A stretch of DNA of 47,985 nt. Origin: Clostridiales bacterium UBA1316. GTDB taxonomy: Bacteria > Bacillota > Clostridia > Oscillospirales > Oscillospiraceae. A program made the position numbers and the translations under genes. The notes below the pieces were generated by a model. It did not search any database. It saw only the letters and a program-made list of their open reading frames with translations, and was not told the origin of the DNA. The DNA is taken from NCBI GenBank assembly GCA_002307055.1, contig DBTM01000073.1:1-47985 (forward strand), read 5' to 3'. Of the stretch, positions 33,874 to 42,996 are shown piece after piece. Position 1 is the first letter of the stretch. Each line of letters opens with the position of its first letter.

Positions 33874-34569
33874 ATGCTCAGAAAAATTATCAGAATTGAT
33901 CGAGATAAATGTTCCGGCTGCGGACTATGCGCAGCGGCGTGCCATGAGGGAGCGATTAAAATGGTGGACGGTGCCGCCGCGCTCACGCGTGAAGATTATT
34001 GCGACGGCTTGGGGGACTGCCTTCCGGCGTGCCCGTCCGGTGCGATTACTTTTGAGGAGCGAGAAGCACCGGCGTATGACCATGCCGCCGTTATGGCGTC
34101 AAAGGCTGATAAAGAAAAACCGCTCCCATGCGGCTGCCCGGGAACCAACGCAAAAAAAATTGAGAGAAACAGCCGCGCGGCGGCGCACCATGAGACAATT
34201 GAGAGCGAGCTGACACAGTGGCCTGTTCAAATAAAGCTGGCGCCTCTGAGTGCGCCGTATTTTGAAAATACCAATCTGCTTGTTGCCGCCGATTGTACGG
34301 CTTTCGCTTATGGCGATTTCCACAGAAAATTCATTAAAAATCATATCACGCTCATCGGCTGCCCCAAATTAGACGAGGGCGATTACGCCGAGAAGCTCAC
34401 AGAGATCATTAAAAGAAACAATATTAAGAGTGTCACTGTTGCGCGAATGGAAGTTCCATGCTGCGGCGGGATCGAAAACGCTGTAAAAAGGGCAATGCAG
34501 AACAGCGGTAAATTTATCCCATGGAAGGTTGTTGTCATATCAACAGAAGGAACAATCCTAGAGGATTAA
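33874..34569 (+). CDS. 4Fe-4S ferredoxin-type protein linked to Hcp
   Basis: This 231-residue cytoplasmic protein carries a full 4Fe-4S motif, CSGCGLCAAACH (about 11-22), and a second, unusual cluster site, CDGLGDCLPACP near 47-58. The rest is a domain of about 150 residues with CGCPG and CCGGIENAV. The same architecture occurs next to hcp in many Clostridia, where it is thought to deliver electrons to Hcp. GGAGGTACAG lies before the ATG. It is 41 bases upstream of hcp and shares its promoter region and operator. The Crp/Fnr gene is divergent. Confidence 0.9.
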   Translation: MLRKIIRIDRDKCSGCGLCAAACHEGAIKMVDGAAALTREDYCDGLGDCLPACPSGAITFEEREAPAYDHAAVMASKADKEKPLPCGCPGTNAKKIERNSRAAAHHETIESELTQWPVQIKLAPLSAPYFENTNLLVAADCTAFAYGDFHRKFIKNHITLIGCPKLDEGDYAEKLTEIIKRNNIKSVTVARMEVPCCGGIENAVKRAMQNSGKFIPWKVVVISTEGTILED

Positions 34570-34610
34570 GCTTTATTAAAAATTATATAAAATAATAGGA
34601 GGATATCAAA

Positions 34611-36185
34611 ATGAGCATGTTTTGTTACCAGTGCGAGCAGACAGCAGGCGGTAAAGCCTGCACCGGCAAAGCGGGTGTCTGCGGGAAAACAGAGGACGTG
34701 GCAAATATACAAGACGGCTTGACTAAAGAATTGATTGCGCTGGCTTGCGCTTTTGAGGGGAGAACCCCGACAAAGGCGGCAGTCAAAATCATGATCGAAG
34801 GCTTATTCGCAACCATTACCAATGTCAGCTTTGACAGCCAGCAGCTGAGTACGCTGATTGGTATGGTGAAAGCGCAGACAGAAGCCGCCGGAGTAAAAGT
34901 CGGCTTAGAGTGCAGTGATGAGCCGGGACCTTTAAAGCTCTGGAGCGCCGAGGAGGACATCCGTTCGCTCAAATCCCTCATATTGCTCGGGCTGCGCGGT
35001 GTCGCTGCTTATGCTTACCACGCGTACGTGCTCGGTTATACAAATGATGAGGTCGATGCGATGTTCTTTAAAGGTCTTCGGACGGTCAGCAGGACAGACG
35101 CGACGATGACAGACCTGCTCCCGGTCGTTATGGAAGTGGGCAATATCAACCTTAAATGCATGGAAATGCTCGACCGCGCTAATACCGAAACCTACGGCAC
35201 ACCCGTTCCGACGACCGTACCGCTGACGATTGAAAAAGGCCCGTTTATCGTCATCACAGGTCATGACTTATATGATCTGCAGCAGCTTCTCGAGCAGACA
35301 AAAGGGAGAGGCATCAACATCTACACGCACGGCGAAATGCTGCCTGCTCAGGCGTACCCAAAGCTGAAAGCGTATCCTCAGCTCAAAGGCAATTTCGGCA
35401 CAGCCTGGCAGAACCAGCAGAAGGAGTTTGCCGACATCCCCGGAGCGGTCCTATTTACCACCAACTGTCTAATGCCCCCGAAAGACAGCTATCGTGACCG
35501 CATATTCACAACCGAACTGGTTGCCTATCCGGGACTTGTGCACATTGATGAGGACAAAGACTTTACGCCCATCATCGAAAAAGCACTGGAACTCGGCGGC
35601 TATAAAGAAGACAAGATCATGACCGGTATCAATGGCGGTACATCCGTCACAACCGGCTTCGGTCACGGCACTGTACTCTCCGTCGCCGGAACAGTAGTTG
35701 ACGCCGTGAAGGCTGGTGCAATTAAGCACTTCTTCCTGGTTGGCGGCTGCGACGGTGCGAAGCCGGGCCGCAATTATTACACCGAATTTGTACAGAAAAC
35801 GCCGAAGGATACCATCATCCTGACACTCGCCTGCGGGAAATACCGCTTTAATGATTTGGACCTTGGCACAATCGGCGGCTTCCCGCGTATCATGGACATG
35901 GGGCAGTGCAATGACGCTTACAGCGCAATTCGCGTCGCAGTCGCTCTCAGCGAAGCATTCGGATGCACCGTCAACGAGCTGCCTCTGACGATGGTACTCT
36001 CATGGTATGAGCAAAAGGCTGTCTGTATTCTATTAACTTTGCTCGCACTCGGAATAAAGAACATCTACCTCGGGCCGACGCTCCCGGCATTTGTCTCACA
36101 CAATGTGTTGAATTTCCTTGTCGAAAACTTCAATATTTCGCCCATCTCAACACCCGATGAGGATTTGAAAAAGATTTTAGGCTAA
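34611..36185 (+). CDS. hcp: Hydroxylamine reductase / hybrid-cluster protein
   Basis: Hcp reduces hydroxylamine or NO-derived species and protects anaerobes from nitrosative stress. The 524 residues begin FCYQCEQTAGGKACTG; the cysteine spacing C-x2-C-x8-C-x6-C (Cys5, 8, 17, 24) is the short type associated with a 4Fe-4S cluster. Hybrid-cluster ligands follow in TGHDLYDLQQ, TNCLMPP, VGGCDGAKPGR and LACGKYRFN. AGGAGG precedes the ATG. It is the second gene of the ferredoxin-hcp operon under a Crp/Fnr operator. No unusual truncation is seen. Confidence 0.96.
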   Translation: MSMFCYQCEQTAGGKACTGKAGVCGKTEDVANIQDGLTKELIALACAFEGRTPTKAAVKIMIEGLFATITNVSFDSQQLSTLIGMVKAQTEAAGVKVGLECSDEPGPLKLWSAEEDIRSLKSLILLGLRGVAAYAYHAYVLGYTNDEVDAMFFKGLRTVSRTDATMTDLLPVVMEVGNINLKCMEMLDRANTETYGTPVPTTVPLTIEKGPFIVITGHDLYDLQQLLEQTKGRGINIYTHGEMLPAQAYPKLKAYPQLKGNFGTAWQNQQKEFADIPGAVLFTTNCLMPPKDSYRDRIFTTELVAYPGLVHIDEDKDFTPIIEKALELGGYKEDKIMTGINGGTSVTTGFGHGTVLSVAGTVVDAVKAGAIKHFFLVGGCDGAKPGRNYYTEFVQKTPKDTIILTLACGKYRFNDLDLGTIGGFPRIMDMGQCNDAYSAIRVAVALSEAFGCTVNELPLTMVLSWYEQKAVCILLTLLALGIKNIYLGPTLPAFVSHNVLNFLVENFNISPISTPDEDLKKILG

Positions 36186-36210
36186 AAAACACGTACTGAG
36201 GCAATTGATA

Positions 36211-36257
36211 TAAATTATGGGGAAGCTTCTACCAAGAGGCATCCCCAATTTATTTTT
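36211..36257. terminator. Terminator shared by hcp and the convergent FapA gene
   Basis: AAATT and GGGGA (36212-36223) pair with TCCCC and AATTT (36242-36251) with a two-base bulge, enclosing an inner GC/TCT stem; TATTTTTG follows. It lies between two convergent genes. Confidence 0.7.
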
Positions 36258-36258
36258 G

Positions 36259-37686
36259 TTATCTTGCCGAACCGAGCGCCACGTAGCCTTCGTGGTAGAA
36301 GAGGGAAGCGTTCATTAAATTTTGCGTTACCGTGTAGTTTGCCGAGCCTATGGTCACTGTCGTACCGGGATACATGATACCGGTGCAGATCACTTTTCCG
36401 TAATTTTTTTCAAAGATTGTACTGCTGATCTCGGCTAATTCATTTTTTATATTTTCAAGCATCTCAGCCTGCGAATTATAGCTGAAGGTCGCTTTCTCGA
36501 GTGTCTCGCGTTTTTCCTCGTCAAGCCGATTTGCCGCCTCCAGCTGGTGAAGGAGCTTCAGGAGCGGCTCAAGGCTTTTCATCTGTTTTTCAAGCTCCGG
36601 AATCTGTTCTGCGAGAATGCGCTGGCGATCGACGATTTCAGGGTCGTTGCCGATCTCCAATTTCGTCTTGATTCCCGATGCCGAGCCAATTGTACGAGAT
36701 TCCACATTTTGCAAGACGATACAGCTGCCGCCGATTATTTTTGAAATTGCGCCTTCCGTCTTGAGGTTCTTTTTACAGCGGACATTGCAGTTCAGAATAT
36801 ATTCCGCCCGCATTTCGCCTCTGACAAAAACCTCACAATTTTCGATGAATCTGCTTTTTAAATTTCCGCCGCAGCTGATTGTGCTGCCAATCGCTCCGCC
36901 CTGGAGGTTTAAATCCTTATTGGCTGTGACCGTCGCCGAATCAACGACACCGACGACATTAATAAATCCGCCCGCTTCAATTTTAAAACCGCTCGTCACC
37001 ATACCACGGACGACAAGATTACCTGCGACTATAATATTACCGGTCGATGTGTCGACATCCTGATTTAATGTGTATGTTTCATTGACAATGACTTTTTTGC
37101 CGTCATATTCAAACTGCCCGTCTATTTTCGAGGTGATCTGAGTGCCGTCAGCGCTCAGCGCTGTGTTTGCGCCCAGAGTAAAGGCTGCAGCTTTACCCGG
37201 CTTTGACTTAATCGTTTCGCCTTTTACGGAACAGCCCGGAGTGCCTTCCGTCGGTGGGGTGATGACACACAGAACCTGACCAATTTTGACGTTTTCTATG
37301 AGGCCGAGGTCGTAATAATCGACCTTGCCATTCTCAAATTCCTTTGGTCTGCCGATGTTTTCTGTCCGTACCTTGAATGAGACTGTTCCGTCCTCGCCGT
37401 TCTTGGGCGATGTGCCGACGGCGACGACAACATCGTCATTATATATGGGAGCCGCTGCAAGAGATTTCAGCTTTACCAGGTCGACATTCTTAATACCGTT
37501 ATCATTGACGAGCGCCTTCATGAGGGCATCCATCGTGACATCTGCACCGCCGTTTGACGGTGGAGTGATACGCACACAGCAAGATAAACCGCTGTCCTTA
37601 ATGGTGACCTTAATAACTGCATCTATAACCGGAGCCGGACCTTCTGGAGCCGCTATACTGCCGTTGTTTTCTCCTTGCCAATTCAT
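36259..37686 (-). CDS. FapA/DUF342 family polymerising protein
   Basis: This 475-residue protein matches the FapA (DUF342) family. An N-terminal region of about 150 residues is followed by a right-handed beta-helix rich in short repeats (about 165-330, including GNIIVAGNLVVRGMV and NKDLNLQGGAIG), then a coiled coil (about 335-420) and a short C-terminal beta segment. The family is named for flagellar assembly protein A, but is widespread in Clostridia without clear function; some members form cytoplasmic assemblies. AGGAGATG precedes the ATG. It stands alone, convergent with hcp. Whether the organism is flagellated cannot be judged, although an MCP gene lies at 44275. Confidence 0.85.
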   Translation of the reverse strand: MNWQGENNGSIAAPEGPAPVIDAVIKVTIKDSGLSCCVRITPPSNGGADVTMDALMKALVNDNGIKNVDLVKLKSLAAAPIYNDDVVVAVGTSPKNGEDGTVSFKVRTENIGRPKEFENGKVDYYDLGLIENVKIGQVLCVITPPTEGTPGCSVKGETIKSKPGKAAAFTLGANTALSADGTQITSKIDGQFEYDGKKVIVNETYTLNQDVDTSTGNIIVAGNLVVRGMVTSGFKIEAGGFINVVGVVDSATVTANKDLNLQGGAIGSTISCGGNLKSRFIENCEVFVRGEMRAEYILNCNVRCKKNLKTEGAISKIIGGSCIVLQNVESRTIGSASGIKTKLEIGNDPEIVDRQRILAEQIPELEKQMKSLEPLLKLLHQLEAANRLDEEKRETLEKATFSYNSQAEMLENIKNELAEISSTIFEKNYGKVICTGIMYPGTTVTIGSANYTVTQNLMNASLFYHEGYVALGSAR

Positions 37687-37771
37687 TATGCGTCATCTCC
37701 TGCGTTAAATAATTCAATGGCGAATTTTTAATGTACATTCAATAAAATAAGATAATCAATATATTACAATG

Positions 37772-38266
37772 CTATCTTTGCGCATAAAGAAGTTCAAGAT
37801 ACTTCTTACCTGTAACCGTGCGGAAGACATTTTTTTGCATACTTTGAATAGCGGCAGAGGACATGCTGTCTTCGTAGGCGTTGACGATAAAGTCGGCTTC
37901 GACGAGGATGATATGATCGCGCTCGGTCATGTTGCCGTAGGTGTGATGGTGGGCAATTAGCCAGCAAACACGGTCAATCAGCGGCGCGTTAAAACCAAGC
38001 GCCTCAAGCATTATTCGCGCCTCGGGAGGGCCTTCTATTTCCTGATAGCTGCCCGCGGAGCTGTTATACTTGATTTCACTGTTTTTAATGCCGATATCAT
38101 GCGTAACCGCAGCGATTTCAAGAATACTCTGCTCAGGAGCGGTAAGCCCCTCATTTTCCCCAATGGATTTTGCGAAACCGTAAACCTTGAGGAAATGGTT
38201 GATTCGCCTGGCATCACCGGCGTAATAGCAGATCATCGAATGGAGCACCTGCCCAATATCACACAT
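37772..38266 (-). CDS. HD-domain hydrolase
   Basis: This 164-residue protein has the HD-family metal motif: VTHDIGIKN provides the HD pair, and LIAHHHTYG the later histidines; an upstream His lies near the N-terminus. HD proteins of this size hydrolyse nucleotides or cyclic dinucleotides, but the substrate is unknown. The start is uncertain: an ATG at 38266 has GGTG five bases upstream, while in-frame ATGs at 38308 and 38326 lack any ribosome site. It is a single gene, divergent from the PadR operon. Confidence 0.82.
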   Translation of the reverse strand: MCDIGQVLHSMICYYAGDARRINHFLKVYGFAKSIGENEGLTAPEQSILEIAAVTHDIGIKNSEIKYNSSAGSYQEIEGPPEARIMLEALGFNAPLIDRVCWLIAHHHTYGNMTERDHIILVEADFIVNAYEDSMSSAAIQSMQKNVFRTVTGKKYLELLYAQR

Positions 38267-38379
38267 CATATCACCGCTTATAATAATCTTTTCTATATTT
38301 ATCGGCATTATTGTCAAAAAATACAACGATATGTCTATAATTTTTTCGGAATATAATGAAAATAATACAATAAATTTTA

Positions 38380-38409
38380 TTGACTATATAGTGTCGTGCA
38401 CAGTATAAT
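38380..38409 (+). promoter_or_regulatory. padR promoter containing a palindromic operator
   Basis: TTGACT (38380-38385) and a perfect TATAAT (38404-38409) are 18 bases apart. The perfect palindrome ACTATATAGT (38383-38392) overlaps the -35 and the spacer, a likely autoregulatory PadR site. The start point near 38416 lies after the longest open frame begins, so the gene must start at a later codon. Confidence 0.7.
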
Positions 38410-38428
38410 GCAAACAGGAGATGATAAT

Positions 38429-38770
38429 GTGATCGAAAATAATCTGCTAAGCAGCATGATTACAGAACTCAGGAGAGGCACCTTGACACTTGCCGTCTTA
38501 AGCCAGATGCATATGCCGCAATACGGATATTCTCTGCTTCAGTGTTTGGAAGAAAAGGGAATACAGATAGAAGCCAATACACTTTACCCCCTGATGAGGA
38601 GGCTTGAGTCGCAGGGACTCTTAGAAAACAATTGGGACACCTCTTCTGCGCGGCCGCGTAAGTACTATGTTCTGAGCCAAGCGGGTAAAGAAATTTATGA
38701 AGCTCTGAAGCATGAATGGATGAGCACCTGCGATGGAATTAACCGCTTATTAAGGGAGGACATCATATGA
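38429..38770 (+). CDS. PadR-family transcriptional regulator
   Basis: This is a 113-residue PadR/YtrA-like winged-helix repressor: LRRGTLTLAVLSQMHMPQYGYSLL opens the domain (a few residues per segment match the family), and NTLYPLMRRLESQGLLENNW forms the recognition wing. The GTG start at 38429 is chosen because AGGAGA lies at correct spacing and the promoter -10 at 38404-38409 is inside the longer frame. Its stop overlaps the next start by four bases. Together with the HAAS protein it forms the familiar PadR-HAAS pair that senses envelope or stress signals. Confidence 0.88.
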   Translation: MIENNLLSSMITELRRGTLTLAVLSQMHMPQYGYSLLQCLEEKGIQIEANTLYPLMRRLESQGLLENNWDTSSARPRKYYVLSQAGKEIYEALKHEWMSTCDGINRLLREDII

Positions 38771-39768
38771 AAAACATGATAGACCGATATTTATACGATG
38801 TGTCAAGGAGACTGCCGGAAAACATACGCGCGGATGTTGAGCGGGAGCTGCGCTCCAACATTGAGGATATGCTTTCGGAAAGCCCGAGTGAAACGGAAAT
38901 AGAGCAAGTAATTACCGAGCTTGGAAGCCCGGCTAAGCTTGCCGTACAATATAATCCGCGCCCGCGTTATCTGATATCGCCGGAGGTTTTTGACGATTAT
39001 CTGATGGTTCTTAAAATTGTCGCCGTTATCCTCGGCGCGCTCCTGGCTGCACTGGCAATCTTTAAATTTATTTTCAGCGACACAGGCGGTGTTTCTGCCG
39101 ATAACGTCGCCGCAACCATTGCAGCCATCATTACCGACTTCGTTTCCGGCGCCTGGACTGGAATTGTTCAAGCTTTTTTCTGGGTGACAGTTATATTTTC
39201 TGCCGTTGAGTATGTCAGCCGTAAAAAAGGCATGCCGACTTGGTCGCCAAAAAATCTGCCGGACATACCGAAAAATTCCAGTATGATTATTAAACGCGGT
39301 GATTCGATTGCCAACGCTATATTCGCCACGCTGTTTTCTGCTCTGTTTCTTGTCGGTACGATCCGCCATCCCCAGTTTATCGCATGGTACGAGACCGGTA
39401 TGCCTGCCGCGCCGCTCTTTAATGAACAGATTGTTTTACATTATCTGCCGCTCTTCATATTTATGATCGTGTTCACGCTTTTTATTGCGTCGCTGAAGCT
39501 GATTTATGGCAGATGGTCTGTCGGCATCGCCGCTTCACAATCGCTTTACAGCATTTTCAGTGCCGTTATAGGTGTGACATTTATCACACAGCAGAATGTG
39601 CTTACAGACGCGTTTATCACACGATTTGCGGATAAACTGCATGTGACAGGTACGATCATGTCAGGCTACATAAAAACAGGAATCACCGTCATCATCGTGC
39701 TTATTATTATTGGCACAATCGGTGAAATTATATCGGCAATTGAAAAAACCGCAAAAAGCTATAAATAA
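38767..39768 (+). CDS. HAAS-domain multi-pass membrane protein
   Basis: The first 75 residues of this 333-residue protein form a HAAS (DUF1700-type) signalling domain, with MIDRYLYDVSRRLPENIRAD at its start and ITELGSPAKLA near its end. It is followed by about six membrane helices. HAAS proteins are usually paired with PadR repressors, and this one overlaps padR by four bases. Its action is probably at the membrane, controlling PadR or a transporter. No enzyme motif is visible. The gene is convergent with the ABC exporter operon, with only 24 bases between the stops. Confidence 0.82.
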   Translation: MKNMIDRYLYDVSRRLPENIRADVERELRSNIEDMLSESPSETEIEQVITELGSPAKLAVQYNPRPRYLISPEVFDDYLMVLKIVAVILGALLAALAIFKFIFSDTGGVSADNVAATIAAIITDFVSGAWTGIVQAFFWVTVIFSAVEYVSRKKGMPTWSPKNLPDIPKNSSMIIKRGDSIANAIFATLFSALFLVGTIRHPQFIAWYETGMPAAPLFNEQIVLHYLPLFIFMIVFTLFIASLKLIYGRWSVGIAASQSLYSIFSAVIGVTFITQQNVLTDAFITRFADKLHVTGTIMSGYIKTGITVIIVLIIIGTIGEIISAIEKTAKSYK

Positions 39769-39792
39769 GTAAAATGCAGTCTCCTAACAGGC

Positions 39793-40584
39793 TCATGTTA
39801 AATCTTTCTTATTAAACTTTGCGAAAGCACCGTAAAGGAATACAATAGCGAGCAGAATCGACAGACAGGTATAGACAGGGTCGAGCTTATTGCTGATAAG
39901 GTCAGCCGCGCTGAAATACTTAAACGGTGAAATCAGCTTGATTAGGCCGGCGTTTTCGAGCATGTCGCAGACGATCCCTAAAATAAATGCGTAAAGAAAA
40001 GCCAGATTACCGTAGAGAGAGCCCTTTTCCGCCTGCTTTGACGCAGCGGCGAGGAAGGCAGAAAGCGCGATAAATAACGAGCCGATCAAAAATACAGAGA
40101 CTGTAAAGAGCGCAATTTGCATCGTTACGTTTTCGGCGGTTTTTAAATAAGCGACTGCCATGACAGAAAACAGGATATTGAAAATGCAGAATAAAATCAG
40201 ATAAACCCACGCAGCGGCAAGCTTAATCGCCAGAATGTGCGAGCGTGAACAGGGTTTTGTGAAAGCGAACTCGTAGGTTTTGTCGACGGATTCACGGGAA
40301 ACGGCTGCTGAACCGAGATGGACCGCGTAGATGACAGCGCAGATGAGAACGTAGTAGGTGAGGATTGCCGTATAGCCGCCCAGCGTGTTGATATCGACGC
40401 CGACGATGCCCATGACAGCCAGTACAACACGGGGAAACGCCGCAAGCATGTCGTTCACATCAGCGCCGCCCGTACTTATGCCCTGATATTTAATGATGCC
40501 GATAAAAACAAGCACGAAAAGACCAATCATCCAGCAGATAAATGTCTTAAAGCCGAATTTTAATTCTCGTTTTAATATATTCAT
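39793..40584 (-). CDS. ABC-2 type exporter permease, second subunit
   Basis: This 263-residue integral membrane protein has about six helices and the ABC-2 pattern: a cytoplasmic N-terminus (MNILKREL), then a helix, a cytoplasmic ESVDKTYEFAFTKPCSR segment, and several more helices. The ATG at 40584 is preferred because AAGGAGG lies upstream, whereas the longer frame reads through the preceding gene's end. It is the last gene of the TetR-ATPase-permease-permease operon. The exported substrate is unknown; peptides, drugs or lipids are all possible for this group. Confidence 0.85.
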   Translation of the reverse strand: MNILKRELKFGFKTFICWMIGLFVLVFIGIIKYQGISTGGADVNDMLAAFPRVVLAVMGIVGVDINTLGGYTAILTYYVLICAVIYAVHLGSAAVSRESVDKTYEFAFTKPCSRSHILAIKLAAAWVYLILFCIFNILFSVMAVAYLKTAENVTMQIALFTVSVFLIGSLFIALSAFLAAASKQAEKGSLYGNLAFLYAFILGIVCDMLENAGLIKLISPFKYFSAADLISNKLDPVYTCLSILLAIVFLYGAFAKFNKKDLT

Positions 40585-40598
40585 GTAAAGAAGCCTCC

Positions 40599-41399
40599 TT
40601 AAACGGCAGGAGTATCGGTTTTGCAGAACTTCCAATATGACAGTACGAAGCTGACAAGGATAACAAGGGCTGCTGTAATGGCATATTCGGCTTCATATCC
40701 ACCTGTTGCGAAAACCGACATAGGTTTGAAATAGTCCAAAGGCGCGATAAAACGGATCACATCTTCCTGCAGCATAGAAACAAGCGCTGATATGATAAAG
40801 CCCGCGAAGCCAAACGCTGTGGCAACTCCGGAAACAGAACGGATTTTTTTAGCGAATACAGCATAAAGTGTTCCGATTGACATAAAAACAAGCTGCGTTA
40901 AAAATAAGGAGCATGATGCCCAAATCAATCTGCCGGTCTGTGCGGGGTCCTGGGCGTTTTTGTTATACACGATAACGGATATAATAATAAACAGGATGTT
41001 GGTCACTAAAAGCAGCGAAAGGCTCGAGAACAGCTTGGCAGTAAAAATCCTGCCGCGGCTCACCGGCTTTGCCAGAAGAAAATCGATGCATTTGGATCTT
41101 TTCTCTCTGGAAAAGGCAGCAATCGAGATGGAAGACGCCATGATTGCGCCGATTATCGCTATATAGGTATTAAGGAACTGGTAGAAGCCGCTATAAGTAA
41201 ACAGCTGGGAAATGACGATGCCGAACGCGGCGGAAAAAGCGGGGGGTAAGCCGCTGTAAGCTTTGATGACAGCGTCCTGACTCTGCATAAAAATATTAAA
41301 CATGCTGCTCATGAAAATCACAAAGATGAAGAAGATGCTTGCCGCCCAGATAACAGAGGTGCGGATTTGAGATTTCACTTCATACAAAAAGATGTTCAA
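40599..41399 (-). CDS. ABC-2 type exporter permease, first subunit
   Basis: This 266-residue permease has about six membrane helices and resembles its neighbour in layout, with EKRSKCIDFLLAKPVSRGRI after the second helix. The start is a TTG at 41399 (LNIFLYEV) preceded by AAGGAGATC; the open frame extends further upstream only because it overlaps the ATPase gene in another frame. It lies 16 bases after the ATPase and 14 before the second permease. With that partner it probably forms a heterodimeric channel. Confidence 0.85.
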   Translation of the reverse strand: MNIFLYEVKSQIRTSVIWAASIFFIFVIFMSSMFNIFMQSQDAVIKAYSGLPPAFSAAFGIVISQLFTYSGFYQFLNTYIAIIGAIMASSISIAAFSREKRSKCIDFLLAKPVSRGRIFTAKLFSSLSLLLVTNILFIIISVIVYNKNAQDPAQTGRLIWASCSLFLTQLVFMSIGTLYAVFAKKIRSVSGVATAFGFAGFIISALVSMLQEDVIRFIAPLDYFKPMSVFATGGYEAEYAITAALVILVSFVLSYWKFCKTDTPAV

Positions 41400-41415
41400 A
41401 TTGATCTCCTTCCGC

Positions 41416-42297
41416 CTATTCCGAATAATAGTGCATGAAAATTTCCTCAAGCGTCGGCTCGGTAATATCGATATTGACCAGCTGAAATCGGCCGATTTCA
41501 GCCAGCAGCGTATTGACGTCACCCTTAAAAATAAAGCTGACACTGCAGCCTGAAACTTCAATGTTCAGCGCGCCGCTGACATTGAAATCTTTCAGATTGG
41601 AAGCCTCTTTTGCCGTGAAACTGACATTCTTGTAAGCGCTCGACTGCAGCTCGCTGATTTTCTGCGTATTGACGATTCTGCCGTCTTTAATAATGGCAAC
41701 ACGGTCGCAAATTCGCTGAACCTCACTTAAAATGTGCGAGGAGAACAGGACGGCGGCACCGCGCTCATTCTCTTTTTTGATAAGGTCAAAAAAAGTTTTC
41801 TGCATAAGCGGATCGAGGCCGCTCGTCGGCTCGTCGAGGATAATGAGGCGCGGCGAGTGGAGGAGTCCCTGGATAATGCCGACTTTTTTCTTGTTGCCGA
41901 GGCTCATGTCTTCAATTTTTTTATGCAGGTCGAGTTGGAGAAGAGATGCCAGCTCTTCAATTTTTTTGGAACAGTCTTTTTTATAAAAACTGGCTGAATA
42001 TTTAAAGAGGTCGATAGCCCGCATATTGTCATAATAAAAAACCTCGCTCGGCAGATAGCCGACATCTTCGAGGATTTTAACTTTATCCTTCTCGCAGTCA
42101 AGCCCGAACATTGTAGCTTCACCGCTTGTTTTATATATGAGGGACAGGAGTGTGCGGATTGTCGTCGATTTTCCCGCGCCGTTCGGGCCGATGAAACCAA
42201 AAATTTCGCCCTCGTCTACTGTGAGATTAACGTCAATGATTCCCCGTGCTTTTCCGTAATACTTCGTCAGGTTTTTTGTCTCAATAACCGCACTCAT
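41416..42297 (-). CDS. ABC exporter ATPase subunit
   Basis: This 293-residue ATPase powers the ABC-2 exporter. It has Walker A GPNGAGKST (about 37-45), a signature region DMSLGNKKKVGIIQGLL near 135, Walker B LIILDEPTSGLDPL near 155 and the switch His in SSHILSEV. The signature SLGNKKK is a variant of LSGGQ, as in many bacitracin/lantibiotic-type exporters. A C-terminal extension of about 70 residues follows. AAGGAGG precedes the ATG and the gap after the TetR gene is two bases, so the genes are co-expressed. Confidence 0.92.
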   Translation of the reverse strand: MSAVIETKNLTKYYGKARGIIDVNLTVDEGEIFGFIGPNGAGKSTTIRTLLSLIYKTSGEATMFGLDCEKDKVKILEDVGYLPSEVFYYDNMRAIDLFKYSASFYKKDCSKKIEELASLLQLDLHKKIEDMSLGNKKKVGIIQGLLHSPRLIILDEPTSGLDPLMQKTFFDLIKKENERGAAVLFSSHILSEVQRICDRVAIIKDGRIVNTQKISELQSSAYKNVSFTAKEASNLKDFNVSGALNIEVSGCSVSFIFKGDVNTLLAEIGRFQLVNIDITEPTLEEIFMHYYSE

Positions 42298-42299
42298 CT

Positions 42300-42917
42300 T
42301 TAATATTCCTCCTTGTACGCAATTTTTTTATAAAGCGCCGACCAGACCTTGTATTTTTCCATAAGATCATCTAAATCAATATGCTTGCCGAGGCGCTGTT
42401 TTTCATGAAGGTATCCGTCCGCTGTCCAAGTCAGCATCTGCAGAATCTCAAACGCGTCGACCTCCGGCTTGAATTTTGAAGAATCCATTTTAGTAAAACA
42501 GGAGCCGTAAATTTCCGCCGTTGTTTTTTCCAACCGCTTGTTCAGATCACCGGATACGGCTTCTTTCTCCGAGTAAAAAGCGCGCGTGATAAAATCCATC
42601 ACATGCGGACTTTTTTCAAGTACGGCGTATTTGCGCCCAGCAGCGTACTCAAGCAGCTCGAAAACGTCCGTAATTTCTGAAAAATGATCGTCCATGACAC
42701 TTTGAGTCATGAGTTTTTCGCTGTAATCATAAAGGAACAGATACAGTGTTTTTTTATCGTGAAAATAATAGAATAACAGCCCTTTTGAAATGCCCGCTTT
42801 TACGGCAATGTCCTCTGTCGACGCTTTTTTATATTCACTCTGCGCGAAGACTTCAAGACCGGCGTTTATGATGCGGAGCTGCTTTTCCTCCGGCAGCTCA
42901 AAGAACTTTTTATTCAA
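42300..42917 (-). CDS. TetR-family repressor of the ABC exporter operon
   Basis: This 205-residue protein has a TetR helix-turn-helix (about 12-60), with ASTEDIAVKAGISKGLLFYY typical of the family, and a helical ligand-binding domain after it. The start is set at a TTG (42917): AGGAAG lies just upstream and a 29-base operator lies directly before it, which any longer frame would have to include. It is the first gene of the exporter operon and overlaps no other gene. Repression of its own operon, released by the exported compound, is the likely mode. Confidence 0.85.
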   Translation of the reverse strand: MNKKFFELPEEKQLRIINAGLEVFAQSEYKKASTEDIAVKAGISKGLLFYYFHDKKTLYLFLYDYSEKLMTQSVMDDHFSEITDVFELLEYAAGRKYAVLEKSPHVMDFITRAFYSEKEAVSGDLNKRLEKTTAEIYGSCFTKMDSSKFKPEVDAFEILQMLTWTADGYLHEKQRLGKHIDLDDLMEKYKVWSALYKKIAYKEEY

Positions 42918-42929
42918 AAGACCACTTCC

Positions 42930-42958
42930 TGACCGTATTGGTTTAACCGCATTGGTCA
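42930..42958. promoter_or_regulatory. TetR-type operator
   Basis: TGACC-N5-GGTT-N-AACC-N5-GGTCA is a long palindrome built of two ACCAAT-N-CGGT-like half-units, 13 bases before the TetR TTG start. It lies directly after the predicted start point of the operon, so binding would block transcription. Confidence 0.75.
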
Positions 42959-42968
42959 ACACACCTGC

Positions 42969-42996
42969 ATTGTACGCCATTGACTCAATTTTTCAA
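42969..42996 (-). promoter_or_regulatory. Promoter of the TetR-ABC exporter operon
   Basis: On the minus strand TTGAAA (42991-42996) and TACAAT (42969-42974) are separated by 16 bases and lie immediately upstream of the TetR operator. Confidence 0.55.

Noticed and set aside
36617..37063. Plus-strand 148-codon frame within the FapA gene
   Set aside because: It is antisense to a well-supported DUF342 protein, with low-complexity translation and no initiation signal.
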